A stretch of DNA of 7,452 bases from Leptospira sp. (GCA_025457985.1 JALOTI010000090.1:1-7452); one strand, 5' to 3'; counted from the first letter of the stretch, positions 1-5,935 are shown. Notes: generated by a model not told the origin, from the sequence alone. Numbers and translations are program-made.

Positions 1-297
1 AACAGGATCTAGAACAAAAGGTTTTTTTAAGGAACTCGCCTTTGCGGCCGCTTTTTCCATGGAGACAATCCAAGGCTCCGAAAGTGTTCCAATATTGATA
101 ACAGTTGCAGAACAAATTGTAACCATATCTTCAACTTCATCAATTGCATGAGCCATAATTGGCGAAGCACCGATAGCAAGGAGTGCATTTGCTGTATTAT
201 TCATCACTACGTAGTTTGTAATATTATGAACTAGTGGTGAAGTGCTTCTTAATTGAGCAAGGTCATCGATAGTGTTTTGAACAAGAGTAGAGGTCAT
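1..297 (-). CDS. thiM: Hydroxyethylthiazole kinase ThiM, N-terminal 99 residues (partial, runs off the left edge)
   Basis: ThiM phosphorylates the hydroxyl of 4-methyl-5-(2-hydroxyethyl)thiazole with ATP, the thiazole salvage step of cytosolic thiamine synthesis. Reading from the ATG at 297-295 gives 99 uninterrupted codons to the window edge. The family's conserved N-terminal blocks are visible: [28 protein letters not shown] cut into [11 protein letters not shown] (21-31), [15 protein letters not shown] (34-48), then INIGTL (67-72) and FVLDPV (94-99), where the family continues with a glycine. ThiM is usually about 260-270 residues, so roughly 60% lies outside the window. The start matches the family's N-terminal length and is preceded by only a weak purine-rich stretch (AAGA). 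It follows the response regulator by 20 bases, so it is probably co-transcribed. No TPP riboswitch fits in that gap. Whether thiD or thiE follow cannot be seen. I am confident in the identity. Confidence 0.93.
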   Translation of the reverse strand, partial: MTSTLVQNTIDDLAQLRSTSPLVHNITNYVVMNNTANALLAIGASPIMAHAIDEVEDMVTICSATVINIGTLSEPWIVSMEKAAAKASSLKKPFVLDPV

Positions 298-317
298 AAG
301 GTATTCTTAAAAGAAAC

Positions 318-713
318 CTATGCAATTTTAGCTATAGCGTCTTCTACTTTTTTGATGAGATCCGATTCGGACCAAGGTTTATTTAAAAAACTGTGGAGGT
401 TGACTTCGTTCTTTAATTTATTGAGCGAACTTTCATCAATATGACCAGAAATGATGATCTTTTTGATATTGGGATAGGATTTGTGGACATCGCGTAAAAA
501 CTCATCACCTCTTTGGTTGGGCATAAGCCAATCCGAAATGATGATGAGAATTTTGATCCCTTCTTCAGCCAACTCTTCAATGATAGACCACGCCTCTTCT
601 GTATTTTGAGCTGTCTCGTAACGATAGTCGTTCCCAAAATGCTTTTTGAGCTGAGACTTAAGACTCATCAGAATGATTTGTTCGTCATCGACGAAGAGAA
701 TGGCTTTTGACAT
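318..713 (-). CDS. Single-domain response regulator (CheY-like receiver)
   Basis: The 131 residues form one receiver domain with no output domain. The acidic pocket is D9-D10, the phospho-acceptor is D61 (in ISDWLMP), the switch Ser is S89 (IISGH), and the conserved lysine is K112 in a KPW motif (112-114). The DWLMPNQRGDEFL block and the KPW ending resemble receivers of hybrid or RpfG-type systems more than chemotaxis CheY; this is my reading of the motifs. It probably acts in the cytosol by binding a partner or passing phosphate on. The ATG lies 12 bases after the stop of the small exported peptide gene, with no strong ribosome binding site, and thiM follows 20 bases later. No cognate kinase with a phospho-accepting histidine domain is present. 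The nearest ATPase-type protein (5936-6583) is in another apparent transcription unit. Confidence 0.92.
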   Translation of the reverse strand: MSKAILFVDDEQIILMSLKSQLKKHFGNDYRYETAQNTEEAWSIIEELAEEGIKILIIISDWLMPNQRGDEFLRDVHKSYPNIKKIIISGHIDESSLNKLKNEVNLHSFLNKPWSESDLIKKVEDAIAKIA

Positions 714-725
714 GTAGGAATTAAA

Positions 726-860
726 TTATTTTCCGTCGTGTGGGCATTCAACCAATTTATCTTTTCCAGGGCAGGCACTACGTTTCTCTTTACCTGGGCA
801 GATTGCAAATACTTGCGACGATACAAACAAAACAAAGAATGTAGACAAAAGTAATTTCAT
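726..860 (-). CDS. Small exported Cys-Pro repeat peptide, 44 residues, function unknown
   Basis: I do not recognise a family. I chose the ATG at 860-858 because GAGAGGA sits at a normal distance upstream and the protein then opens with a textbook signal peptide: MK, a hydrophobic core LLLSTFFVLFV (3-13), and a likely signal peptidase I site after VFA (17-19). A longer reading from 908 would put about 16 hydrophilic residues before the signal and has no ribosome binding site. The predicted mature peptide is about 25 residues, with three cysteines nine residues apart (C21, C30, C39), each starting a unit: CPGKEKRSA, CPGKDKLVE, CPHDGK. It is lysine-rich and ends with His-Asp-Gly-Lys. A lipoprotein reading is less likely because Ile precedes the first Cys. 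Metal binding, disulfide cross-linking or an antimicrobial or signal peptide are all possible; none is shown. It lies between map and the response regulator, same strand. Confidence 0.68.
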   Translation of the reverse strand: MKLLLSTFFVLFVSSQVFAICPGKEKRSACPGKDKLVECPHDGK

Positions 861-864
861 AAAA

Positions 865-904
865 TCCTCTCTGTTGATTAGACTCTCAGAGTTTTCAGAG
901 AGGA
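865..904 (-). promoter_or_regulatory. Inverted repeat burying the ribosome binding site of the 44-residue peptide gene
   Basis: TCCTCTCTG (865-873, + strand) and CAGAGAGGA (896-904, + strand) are perfect 9-bp reverse complements with a 22-base loop. In the mRNA the 3' arm contains the AGAGAGGA ribosome binding site of the gene starting at 860. The loop holds ACTCTGAGAGT (minus strand, 892-882), which could pair over 5 bp with either arm, so mutually exclusive folds are possible. The hairpin begins 14 bases after the map stop. Only four Us follow it, so it is a poor intrinsic terminator, though partial termination after map is an alternative reading. Confidence 0.5.
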
Positions 905-918
905 ACAACCTTTTTTCC

Positions 919-1674
919 CTAAATTTTTGTCAGGATTTCAAAGCCTTTTTCGGTAACAAGGACTGTATGTTCGAATTGTGCGGACCACTTCCCGTCCTTG
1001 GTTCGAACGGTCCATTTGTCCTGTTTGTCAAAAAGCACTTCCCAGGTTCCCAGGTTGACCATTGGTTCTACAGTAAAGATCATTCCTGGTTCTATTTTGG
1101 CGAGTTTTCTTGGTGATTTGAAATGGGGAACCTGTGGCTCCTCGTGAAAATTTCTTCCAACACCGTGGCCCATCAGATCCCGAACAATTCCATAACCCAT
1201 CGGAGTCAAAAAATCATCGATGGCATTGCCAATATCATCGATCCGATTCCCTGGTTTTACCTGTTCAATTCCGATCCACATGGCTTTTTCTGTGTCGGCA
1301 ACCAATTTTGCGGCTATGGGATCCGTCTCTCCACCAACGATAAAGGTTCGTGAGGTGTCCCCAATGTATCCATCTACAATGGGAGATACATCTAAATTGA
1401 CAATGTCTCCCGCTTTGAGTACGTCTTCTTTTTTCGGAATCCCGTGGCAAACCACTTCATTGATCGAAGCACAGATAGACTTTGGAAATCCTTTGTAACC
1501 AAGCGGTGCAGAGCGGTGGCCATTTTTTTTGGTAAATGCTTCCGCTAGATCGTTCAACTCGATGGTCGAAACACCCGGTTTGACAAAGGGTTCTAAATAG
1601 GTAAGGAGTTCGGCGGCGAATTTCCCCGCCTTCCTCATTTTTTCAATTTCGGATTTATTTTTGATGTAAATCAC
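919..1674 (-). CDS. map: Type I methionine aminopeptidase
   Basis: This cytosolic metalloenzyme removes the initiator methionine from new proteins whose second residue is small. At 251 residues it is close to the family length (E. coli 264), with no N-terminal extension. All five metal ligands are present: D95 (NLDVS), D106 (GDTSRT), H170 (GHGVG), E203 (FTVEP) and E235 (QFEHT), and the catalytic histidines H77 (VVCHGIP) and H177 (NFHEEP) are conserved. The start is GTG at 1674-1672; the next in-frame Met is residue 13, inside the conserved EKMRKAG block, so it is too late. No ribosome binding site precedes the GTG, which lies 3 bases after the histone TAA, so its translation probably depends on ribosomes finishing the histone. 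The adjacent histone begins Met-Ser, a typical substrate, but that is shared with many proteins. Confidence 0.97.
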   Translation of the reverse strand: MIYIKNKSEIEKMRKAGKFAAELLTYLEPFVKPGVSTIELNDLAEAFTKKNGHRSAPLGYKGFPKSICASINEVVCHGIPKKEDVLKAGDIVNLDVSPIVDGYIGDTSRTFIVGGETDPIAAKLVADTEKAMWIGIEQVKPGNRIDDIGNAIDDFLTPMGYGIVRDLMGHGVGRNFHEEPQVPHFKSPRKLAKIEPGMIFTVEPMVNLGTWEVLFDKQDKWTVRTKDGKWSAQFEHTVLVTEKGFEILTKI

Positions 1675-1677
1675 AGA

Positions 1678-1881
1678 TTAGAAGTCGGTAGAACGAACAG
1701 TTGTCCTCTTGTTGGAAGAAGTTCTTTCGCAGGCACGATCGATAAGGCGGTAGATCTCTTCATTAAGACCTTCAATGGCATCACCAGATGTCATAAATCC
1801 CTTAGATTTGATATAAGCCTTCACTTTGGATGTTACGATTAGGGATTCTTTGGACGTTGTTTCGTTTTGTTCTTCTGACAT
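1678..1881 (-). CDS. Bacterial histone (histone-fold nucleoid protein), 67 residues
   Basis: The protein has a short hydrophilic tail (1-13), a first helix (about 14-26, LIVTSKVKAYIKS), a long central helix (about 32-54, SGDAIEGLNEEIYRLIDRA) and then NKRTTVRSTDF. The last segment carries the histone-fold signature RxTxxxxD (R59, T61, D66), as in the archaeal GRKTIKAEDI segment. Histones of this kind are known in Bdellovibrio and Leptospira, where they bind DNA as dimers or tetramers. The chain ends one residue after D66, so helix 3 is nearly absent, unlike archaeal histones; a shortened helix 3 is, as I recall, typical of the bacterial family. Basic residues (K19, K21, K25, K27, R45, R49, R53, K58, R59, R63) could contact DNA; the N-terminal tail is net acidic. 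The ATG is preceded by GAGG at good spacing. The gene follows the coiled-coil gene by 17 bases and precedes map by 3. Confidence 0.85.
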   Translation of the reverse strand: MSEEQNETTSKESLIVTSKVKAYIKSKGFMTSGDAIEGLNEEIYRLIDRACERTSSNKRTTVRSTDF

Positions 1882-1886
1882 GGTTA

Positions 1887-1920
1887 CCTCGGAGGTTTTT
1901 ATTTCTTTCTTACTCCGAGG
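1887..1920 (-). promoter_or_regulatory. Inverted repeat pairing the end of the coiled-coil gene with the histone ribosome binding site
   Basis: CCTCGGAG (1887-1894, + strand) and CTCCGAGG (1913-1920, + strand) are perfect 8-bp reverse complements, six of the eight pairs G-C, with an 18-base A-rich loop. In the mRNA the 5' arm lies in the last codons of the coiled-coil gene (Leu-Gly-Val) and its stop codon is in the loop. The 3' arm ends in GAGG, the histone Shine-Dalgarno sequence, 5 bases before the ATG. A ribosome reaching the upstream stop would melt the stem and expose the site, so translational coupling is the natural inference. No U-run follows, so it is not an intrinsic terminator. Confidence 0.6.
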
Positions 1921-4900
1921 ATGGTATCCACTAGGGATTTTTCAATATTTAATTTTTCGCTAATTGCCTCGGAAGACCATTGGTAGTTGTCGTGGAGGCT
2001 TTGGATGGTTGCTCTTTTTCGCTCGACAAGGGGATTTCCCGAAACTTTGCGGTCGGATTTTTCCTTTGAGCCTGGATTTTGCATGGCTCCTTGGACGATG
2101 TCTAGGAATTGAGAGAGTTTTTCAAAGGTTTCGTCTGCCTCACCGAGTAGAGATTCCAAATCGTCCTTGGTTTCACGGGAAGATTCTTTGAGGTCTTCCA
2201 AACGTTTTTGAAGGGTGAGGATCTGTTTGTGTCTGTCAGAAAGATCGCCGAGGAGTTCCTCAATTTTGTCAAATTTTCGCTCCACAGAGTCGATCTGAGA
2301 TTCCCTTTCGACGAGAAATGCAGTTCTGTTCTCCGCCTTGCGAATGGTTTCAGAAAGCTCTTTTTCCCGAGCCTCGACAACATCGATTTCACGGTCGAGG
2401 ATATCGAGCCTTGCTTGGAGCTCACGTGAGTTCTGTTTTTGGTCTTCGAGATGGCTCACTAAGTGGATAACTGAATCTTGGCTTTCCTGAAGGTTGGAAA
2501 GAAAGGATTCGATTTTTGCTTGTTCTTCTGTTAGAGCAGAAACTCGTTCTTCAATGACTCCAAGTTCTGTGAGACTTGCCTCAAACCCAGAAAGAGTTTG
2601 GGTAACATGCGTTAAGTTTGAAGCCAAGATCTGGACTTGTTTGTCTATATCTTCTGTTTGGAATTGAGCTTCTTTTAAAACTTCTAAATCTTCGGAAATT
2701 TCTTTCCTTAGTTCTGCAAAATCTTGGATGGCGATTTTGTATTCTTCTAGATCTGGACGTCCTTTTTCTAACTCTTTTAAGGCATTGGAAATTTCTTCCA
2801 CCGCTCGACTGGATTCATCCGCAATTTCTTTTGCATTGATAAATAAATCCGAGTGCTCTTTGACCGTTTCGAGTTCGGATGCCAAAGTGAAGATATCTGT
2901 TTTGAGAGTTTCTATCTCATCTTTAAAACTAGAAAGAGTTTCCTCTTTTGTATCAGTTAACTCTTCAAGACCAGTACGAATTTCAAATTTGAGGTCTTGG
3001 AAACGATTTAGGCTTTCTTTTAAGAAGTCCTGGCTTTCTTTTGCAATTTCCTTAAAGGATTTTTCATAATCTTTTTGGTAGGTTTCGATCTGTTTTTTTG
3101 AATCCTCTTTGGATCGTTTGATACTTTCTTCTAAATTGCGTCGAACTGTGTTTAGGTGGTTTGAAATTTTTTCTTCCAGTTGACCGAGTTGGATATTTCC
3201 TTTGTCCAAAAGTTTTGTCAACTGGTGGGAAATCTTTGCATCGATCGTTTCATTCAATCGATCGATCTTTTCTTCTTGGAGATTAAAAAAGGATTCCCCG
3301 GATTCCTCTAGGCGACGGAGGATTCTTTCCACTTCCGTATGTGCGAACTTGGTTTCTTCTGTAATCTTTGAAATACTTTCATTCGTTTTAGAATCCGCGG
3401 CAAGGTCCAGTGAGGATTTTGCCCTTTGGAATTCTTTTTGGAATTCGGAAAGTAGGTCACTTCCTTCCACATGGATTTCTTTGAGTCGATTCTCCAATCT
3501 TTCGATGGAGTAGGACTGGTCTTCTCGAATGCGTCCTAATTCTTCTTCCCACTTGGATACAAACTGTTCGAGATTCGCATTTGCAATACGGATTTTATCG
3601 GTTACAATTTCTTCGGATTCCTTGGATTTTTCTTCCACAGTTTCCAGAATCTCTCTTGCTGATTCTCTGAGGGCGCCTTTCAGCTCTTCTACATATTCAT
3701 CTACTTCTTTTGTTTGGTTGGTGATTGTTTCGCCTAACTCTTCAACTTGGTTCTGGATTGAGGAAAGCTCCGATTCCATATCCATTTTTTGGATTTTAAA
3801 ATCAGAATTCATTCGCTCTTCTAGTTCTTTTCTAAGATCAAATAGGGAAGTTTTGATAACAGTTTCTTGGTTAGAACGAACCTGATCTAATTCACGATCA
3901 AATTCTTTGAGTTCTTGCAGTGCACTTTTTTTAAGCGAAAGAGCTTCTTCCTTTAAGTCTTCTGAGATCCTATGAAATTCTTCACTGAAGGCTTCGATTT
4001 CACGGATCAATTCCTGTTTGCGAATATCTGCTTGTCGGAGGAGTTTATTTTCCGCTTCTAAATATTTTTCTTGGAATTGTATGATAGTTTGGTTGATTCC
4101 ATCCGCCTGGCGTCTGGTTTCGTTGATGATCTCATCTCGCTTGGAAAGTGTTTCCAAAGATAAATCTTCGATTTCTCGTTTGATAGCATCTGTTTCTTGA
4201 CCAAGGCCTTTCATAAAGGAATCTTTTGTATGGCTCACTTGGTCAAAGATGGCATCAAAACGTTCTTGGATTTTTTTCTCTAAATTGGAAACCTTATCTT
4301 CCAGTTTGGCTGATGCCCTGATATATTTTTCTTCCAAACGTTCATCGAACTTGTCAACTTTGTCTGATAATAATGAAGATGTGTCTTCAAATTTCGTTAG
4401 GCGGACATCTAGGTCACCCTGTGCGTATTTCATGGATTCGAGTAGGTTGTCCATTTCTTTGCGAGCGTGATCTAGTCGACCAGCAGTTTCCTGAACCATT
4501 ACATCCGCGTGAGAAAGCAATTTGTCTTTGGCAGTTTCTGCAATTTGAGAGAGACTGGTATCCAATACTTCAGATTTTTTTTCTAAGAGAGATTCCAGTT
4601 CAACCATCTTATGTGCAACGGAATTTAGGATCTCGTCGCTTCTCATATTAAGTTTAGTTTGGAAGGCTTCCAAAAGATTTACAGATTCTGAATGGAGGTT
4701 TTCCATATCTTCCGAAACTTCACGTAACTCTCGTTTGTGGTTTTGGATCTGGGTTAGGCCTTCTTCCATAAAGAGTTTTTCTCTACGTACTTGGTTGGAT
4801 AGATCCTGGATTTGGTTCATCTCACCAGAAAGACTGGAGAGATATTCTTTGCTGGCTCGGATCTTTTCAAACAGGTCTCTCGACTCGGAACTTAAAACTT

Positions 4901-5129
4901 GGATTTCTTCTGCAACTTTTCGAGATTGTTTTACTAAAATGTCTAGGTCGATTCCCGCATCCTTTACCATTTGAACTTTTTGCAAAGCGGTGCCATGAAT
5001 TTCTTCGGTGAGTTTGGATGCATACCTCTTCAATTGCGAAAGTTTGGTGTTCGATTTGTCCAATCGGCGGAGCCCAATTGTGACTGCTACACTAGCTAAA
5101 AAAGGAAATAAAAAGAGTTCTAAACCCAT
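1899..5129 (-). CDS. Giant membrane-anchored coiled-coil protein with C-terminal HTH-like module (SpiroCoCo-type)
   Basis: The 1076-residue protein opens with one hydrophobic segment (3-20, LELFLFPFLASVAVTIGL) followed by RRLDK, which predicts a single anchor with the rest in the cytosol. Residues from about 25 to 1015 are rich in Glu, Lys, Leu, Ser and Gln with heptad-like spacing. I see no cysteine, and only four prolines (9, 792, 1019, 1033), so a very long, nearly continuous coiled coil is likely. After a polar linker (about 1015-1035) the last 40 residues (about 1037-1076) look like a small helix-turn-helix: TIQSLHDNYQW, SSEAISEKLNI, then SLVDTILGVRKK. Leptospiral genomes carry proteins annotated as SpiroCoCo family coiled-coil; I assign it there by architecture, not by search. 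Function is unknown; scaffold, cytoskeletal or nucleoid-tether roles are inference. The start is fixed by the anchor, though no clear ribosome binding site precedes it. Confidence 0.88.
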   Translation of the reverse strand: MGLELFLFPFLASVAVTIGLRRLDKSNTKLSQLKRYASKLTEEIHGTALQKVQMVKDAGIDLDILVKQSRKVAEEIQVLSSESRDLFEKIRASKEYLSSLSGEMNQIQDLSNQVRREKLFMEEGLTQIQNHKRELREVSEDMENLHSESVNLLEAFQTKLNMRSDEILNSVAHKMVELESLLEKKSEVLDTSLSQIAETAKDKLLSHADVMVQETAGRLDHARKEMDNLLESMKYAQGDLDVRLTKFEDTSSLLSDKVDKFDERLEEKYIRASAKLEDKVSNLEKKIQERFDAIFDQVSHTKDSFMKGLGQETDAIKREIEDLSLETLSKRDEIINETRRQADGINQTIIQFQEKYLEAENKLLRQADIRKQELIREIEAFSEEFHRISEDLKEEALSLKKSALQELKEFDRELDQVRSNQETVIKTSLFDLRKELEERMNSDFKIQKMDMESELSSIQNQVEELGETITNQTKEVDEYVEELKGALRESAREILETVEEKSKESEEIVTDKIRIANANLEQFVSKWEEELGRIREDQSYSIERLENRLKEIHVEGSDLLSEFQKEFQRAKSSLDLAADSKTNESISKITEETKFAHTEVERILRRLEESGESFFNLQEEKIDRLNETIDAKISHQLTKLLDKGNIQLGQLEEKISNHLNTVRRNLEESIKRSKEDSKKQIETYQKDYEKSFKEIAKESQDFLKESLNRFQDLKFEIRTGLEELTDTKEETLSSFKDEIETLKTDIFTLASELETVKEHSDLFINAKEIADESSRAVEEISNALKELEKGRPDLEEYKIAIQDFAELRKEISEDLEVLKEAQFQTEDIDKQVQILASNLTHVTQTLSGFEASLTELGVIEERVSALTEEQAKIESFLSNLQESQDSVIHLVSHLEDQKQNSRELQARLDILDREIDVVEAREKELSETIRKAENRTAFLVERESQIDSVERKFDKIEELLGDLSDRHKQILTLQKRLEDLKESSRETKDDLESLLGEADETFEKLSQFLDIVQGAMQNPGSKEKSDRKVSGNPLVERKRATIQSLHDNYQWSSEAISEKLNIEKSLVDTILGVRKK

Positions 5130-5152
5130 TTGTCGAATGACCCAATAACAGT

Positions 5153-5181
5153 ATTATGTCGCATGAGAGGATGGTAAAAAA
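5153..5181 (-). promoter_or_regulatory. Possible sigma-70-type promoter for the coiled-coil gene
   Basis: On the minus strand CATAAT (5158-5153) is a good -10 match, 23 bases before the coiled-coil ATG. The only -35 candidate at 17-base spacing is T-rich (TTTTTT, 5181-5176), a poor match to TTGACA, although such a T tract could help as an upstream element. The call rests on one good hexamer and its location in the only sizeable intergenic gap, so it is tentative. Confidence 0.25.
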
Positions 5182-5233
5182 AAATCAGCCCACCTCAAAA
5201 TCGGCAAGCCATTTTTGAGTTTTCGAAGGCTTG
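5176..5233 (-). terminator. Possible transcription end after the ferritin-like gene: two competing stems and a T9 run
   Basis: Just after the ferritin-like stop the minus strand holds CAAGCC/GGCTTG (5228-5233 with 5205-5210, 17-base loop) and CTCAAAA/TTTTGAG (5213-5219 with 5194-5200, 12-base loop). The two stems interleave, so they cannot form together. A run of nine Ts follows (5184-5176), but it begins 9 bases after the nearer stem, not directly after it as in a canonical intrinsic terminator. It may end the upstream unit weakly or act as an attenuating element. Confidence 0.3.
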
Positions 5234-5236
5234 TCC

Positions 5237-5902
5237 TTAAAAAACAGCAGGTTTTTCTGAGAATTCTTCGATTTGTTGCCAAAACCTTGCGAAAAGTTTA
5301 GATTCTCTCGCGAGGAGTCGGGAAAGCCTCTCTCGGAAGGCAGAGTCCAGGCGACTCATTTCTCCCATCATTTCTTCCAAGTGACCTTCTTCCTCTAAAA
5401 TCAGATTGCGAAGTTGGATGTTTTCCTGGGACTCAGACAGAACCTCATCGTACAAATTGTATACAATCATCGCTCTCTCTTCAATGACAGTTGTTGTATA
5501 GAGATAGGCAAGATAGGAAAACTTTGGGTGGTTTTCGAAATCCTTTTTCAATTCTTTGCGAACGGAGGCATCGAGTTTGGCGAAGTATATTTTTGCGGCA
5601 GTTCCTCTAACCAAATGTTTTGCTTCGTATCCAGAAGAAAATTCTGGCAAAACCTGACGCGCGGCTTTTTTAAAAAACAAGGCATGTCTCGCTTCTTCCG
5701 TTGCATGCCGTAAGATCATCTCAGAAGTGTCCTCTCCCGACTGAGTCATAAGGATCTTTCTCGAACCAATATGTTCAAGAAGGGAAACCGTATTCAACCA
5801 TAGGGCATGTGTGTTTTTGTTTTGAGTGAGTTTGCGAAGCACATTTGTGATGCTTGCGTTAGAGGTTGGGTTCGGTGCTAGGGTTGTGCTAGTAACTGCC
5901 AT
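5237..5902 (-). CDS. Ferritin-like di-iron protein, 221 residues, substrate unknown
   Basis: The sequence has the four-helix ferritin-like pattern of two E plus ExxH half-sites: E43 (SLLEHIGSRK), E70-x-x-H73 (EEARHA), E141 or E142 (TVIEERA) and E171-x-x-H174 (EEEGHLEEM). These residues would hold two irons in a cytosolic carboxylate-bridged centre. The protein is longer than bacterioferritin (about 160) and has a Ser/Thr/Asn-rich start (1-20), so it is more likely a di-iron oxidase or hydroxylase relative than an iron-storage cage. MiaE-like tRNA hydroxylases and N-oxygenases share this scaffold, but I cannot assign one. The ATG at 5902 has a weak GGAT upstream and lies 33 bases after the HATPase stop, which suggests one transcript with it and the acyltransferase. 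A link to lipid chemistry (for example desaturation) is only a guess from that neighbour. Confidence 0.78.
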   Translation of the reverse strand: MAVTSTTLAPNPTSNASITNVLRKLTQNKNTHALWLNTVSLLEHIGSRKILMTQSGEDTSEMILRHATEEARHALFFKKAARQVLPEFSSGYEAKHLVRGTAAKIYFAKLDASVRKELKKDFENHPKFSYLAYLYTTTVIEERAMIVYNLYDEVLSESQENIQLRNLILEEEGHLEEMMGEMSRLDSAFRERLSRLLARESKLFARFWQQIEEFSEKPAVF

Positions 5903-5935
5903 CTACATCCAAGCTGGAAAATGCGAGCGGATTGG

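Noticed and set aside
44..51. GCGGCCGC (a NotI palindrome), possibly a cloning linker
   Set aside because: It lies in frame inside thiM and encodes part of an Ala run (residues 83-85) that continues the family-like sequence on both sides, so it is natural coding DNA.
298..317. A TPP riboswitch ahead of thiM
   Set aside because: Only 20 bases separate thiM from the upstream gene and no thi-box sequence is present.
253..444. 63-residue plus-strand frame across the thiM/response-regulator junction
   Set aside because: It is antisense to both genes, has no recognisable motif and overlaps the thiM start; treated as a shadow.
861..908. Upstream extension of the small exported peptide to a start at 908
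   Set aside because: It would place about 16 hydrophilic residues before the signal peptide and lacks a ribosome binding site, while the ATG at 860 has a good one.
1123..1498. Plus-strand open frames opposite map (such as those starting at 1123, 1134 and 1220)
   Set aside because: They lie fully antisense to a well-supported enzyme gene, show no recognisable motif and have no convincing ribosome binding site; they are shadows of map codon use.
2728..3885. Several plus-strand frames of 100-118 residues opposite the coiled-coil gene, rich in Ser, Phe and Arg
   Set aside because: Ser/Phe/Leu-rich antisense frames are what GAA, AAA and GAG-rich coiled-coil coding produces on the other strand; no domain or start signal supports them.
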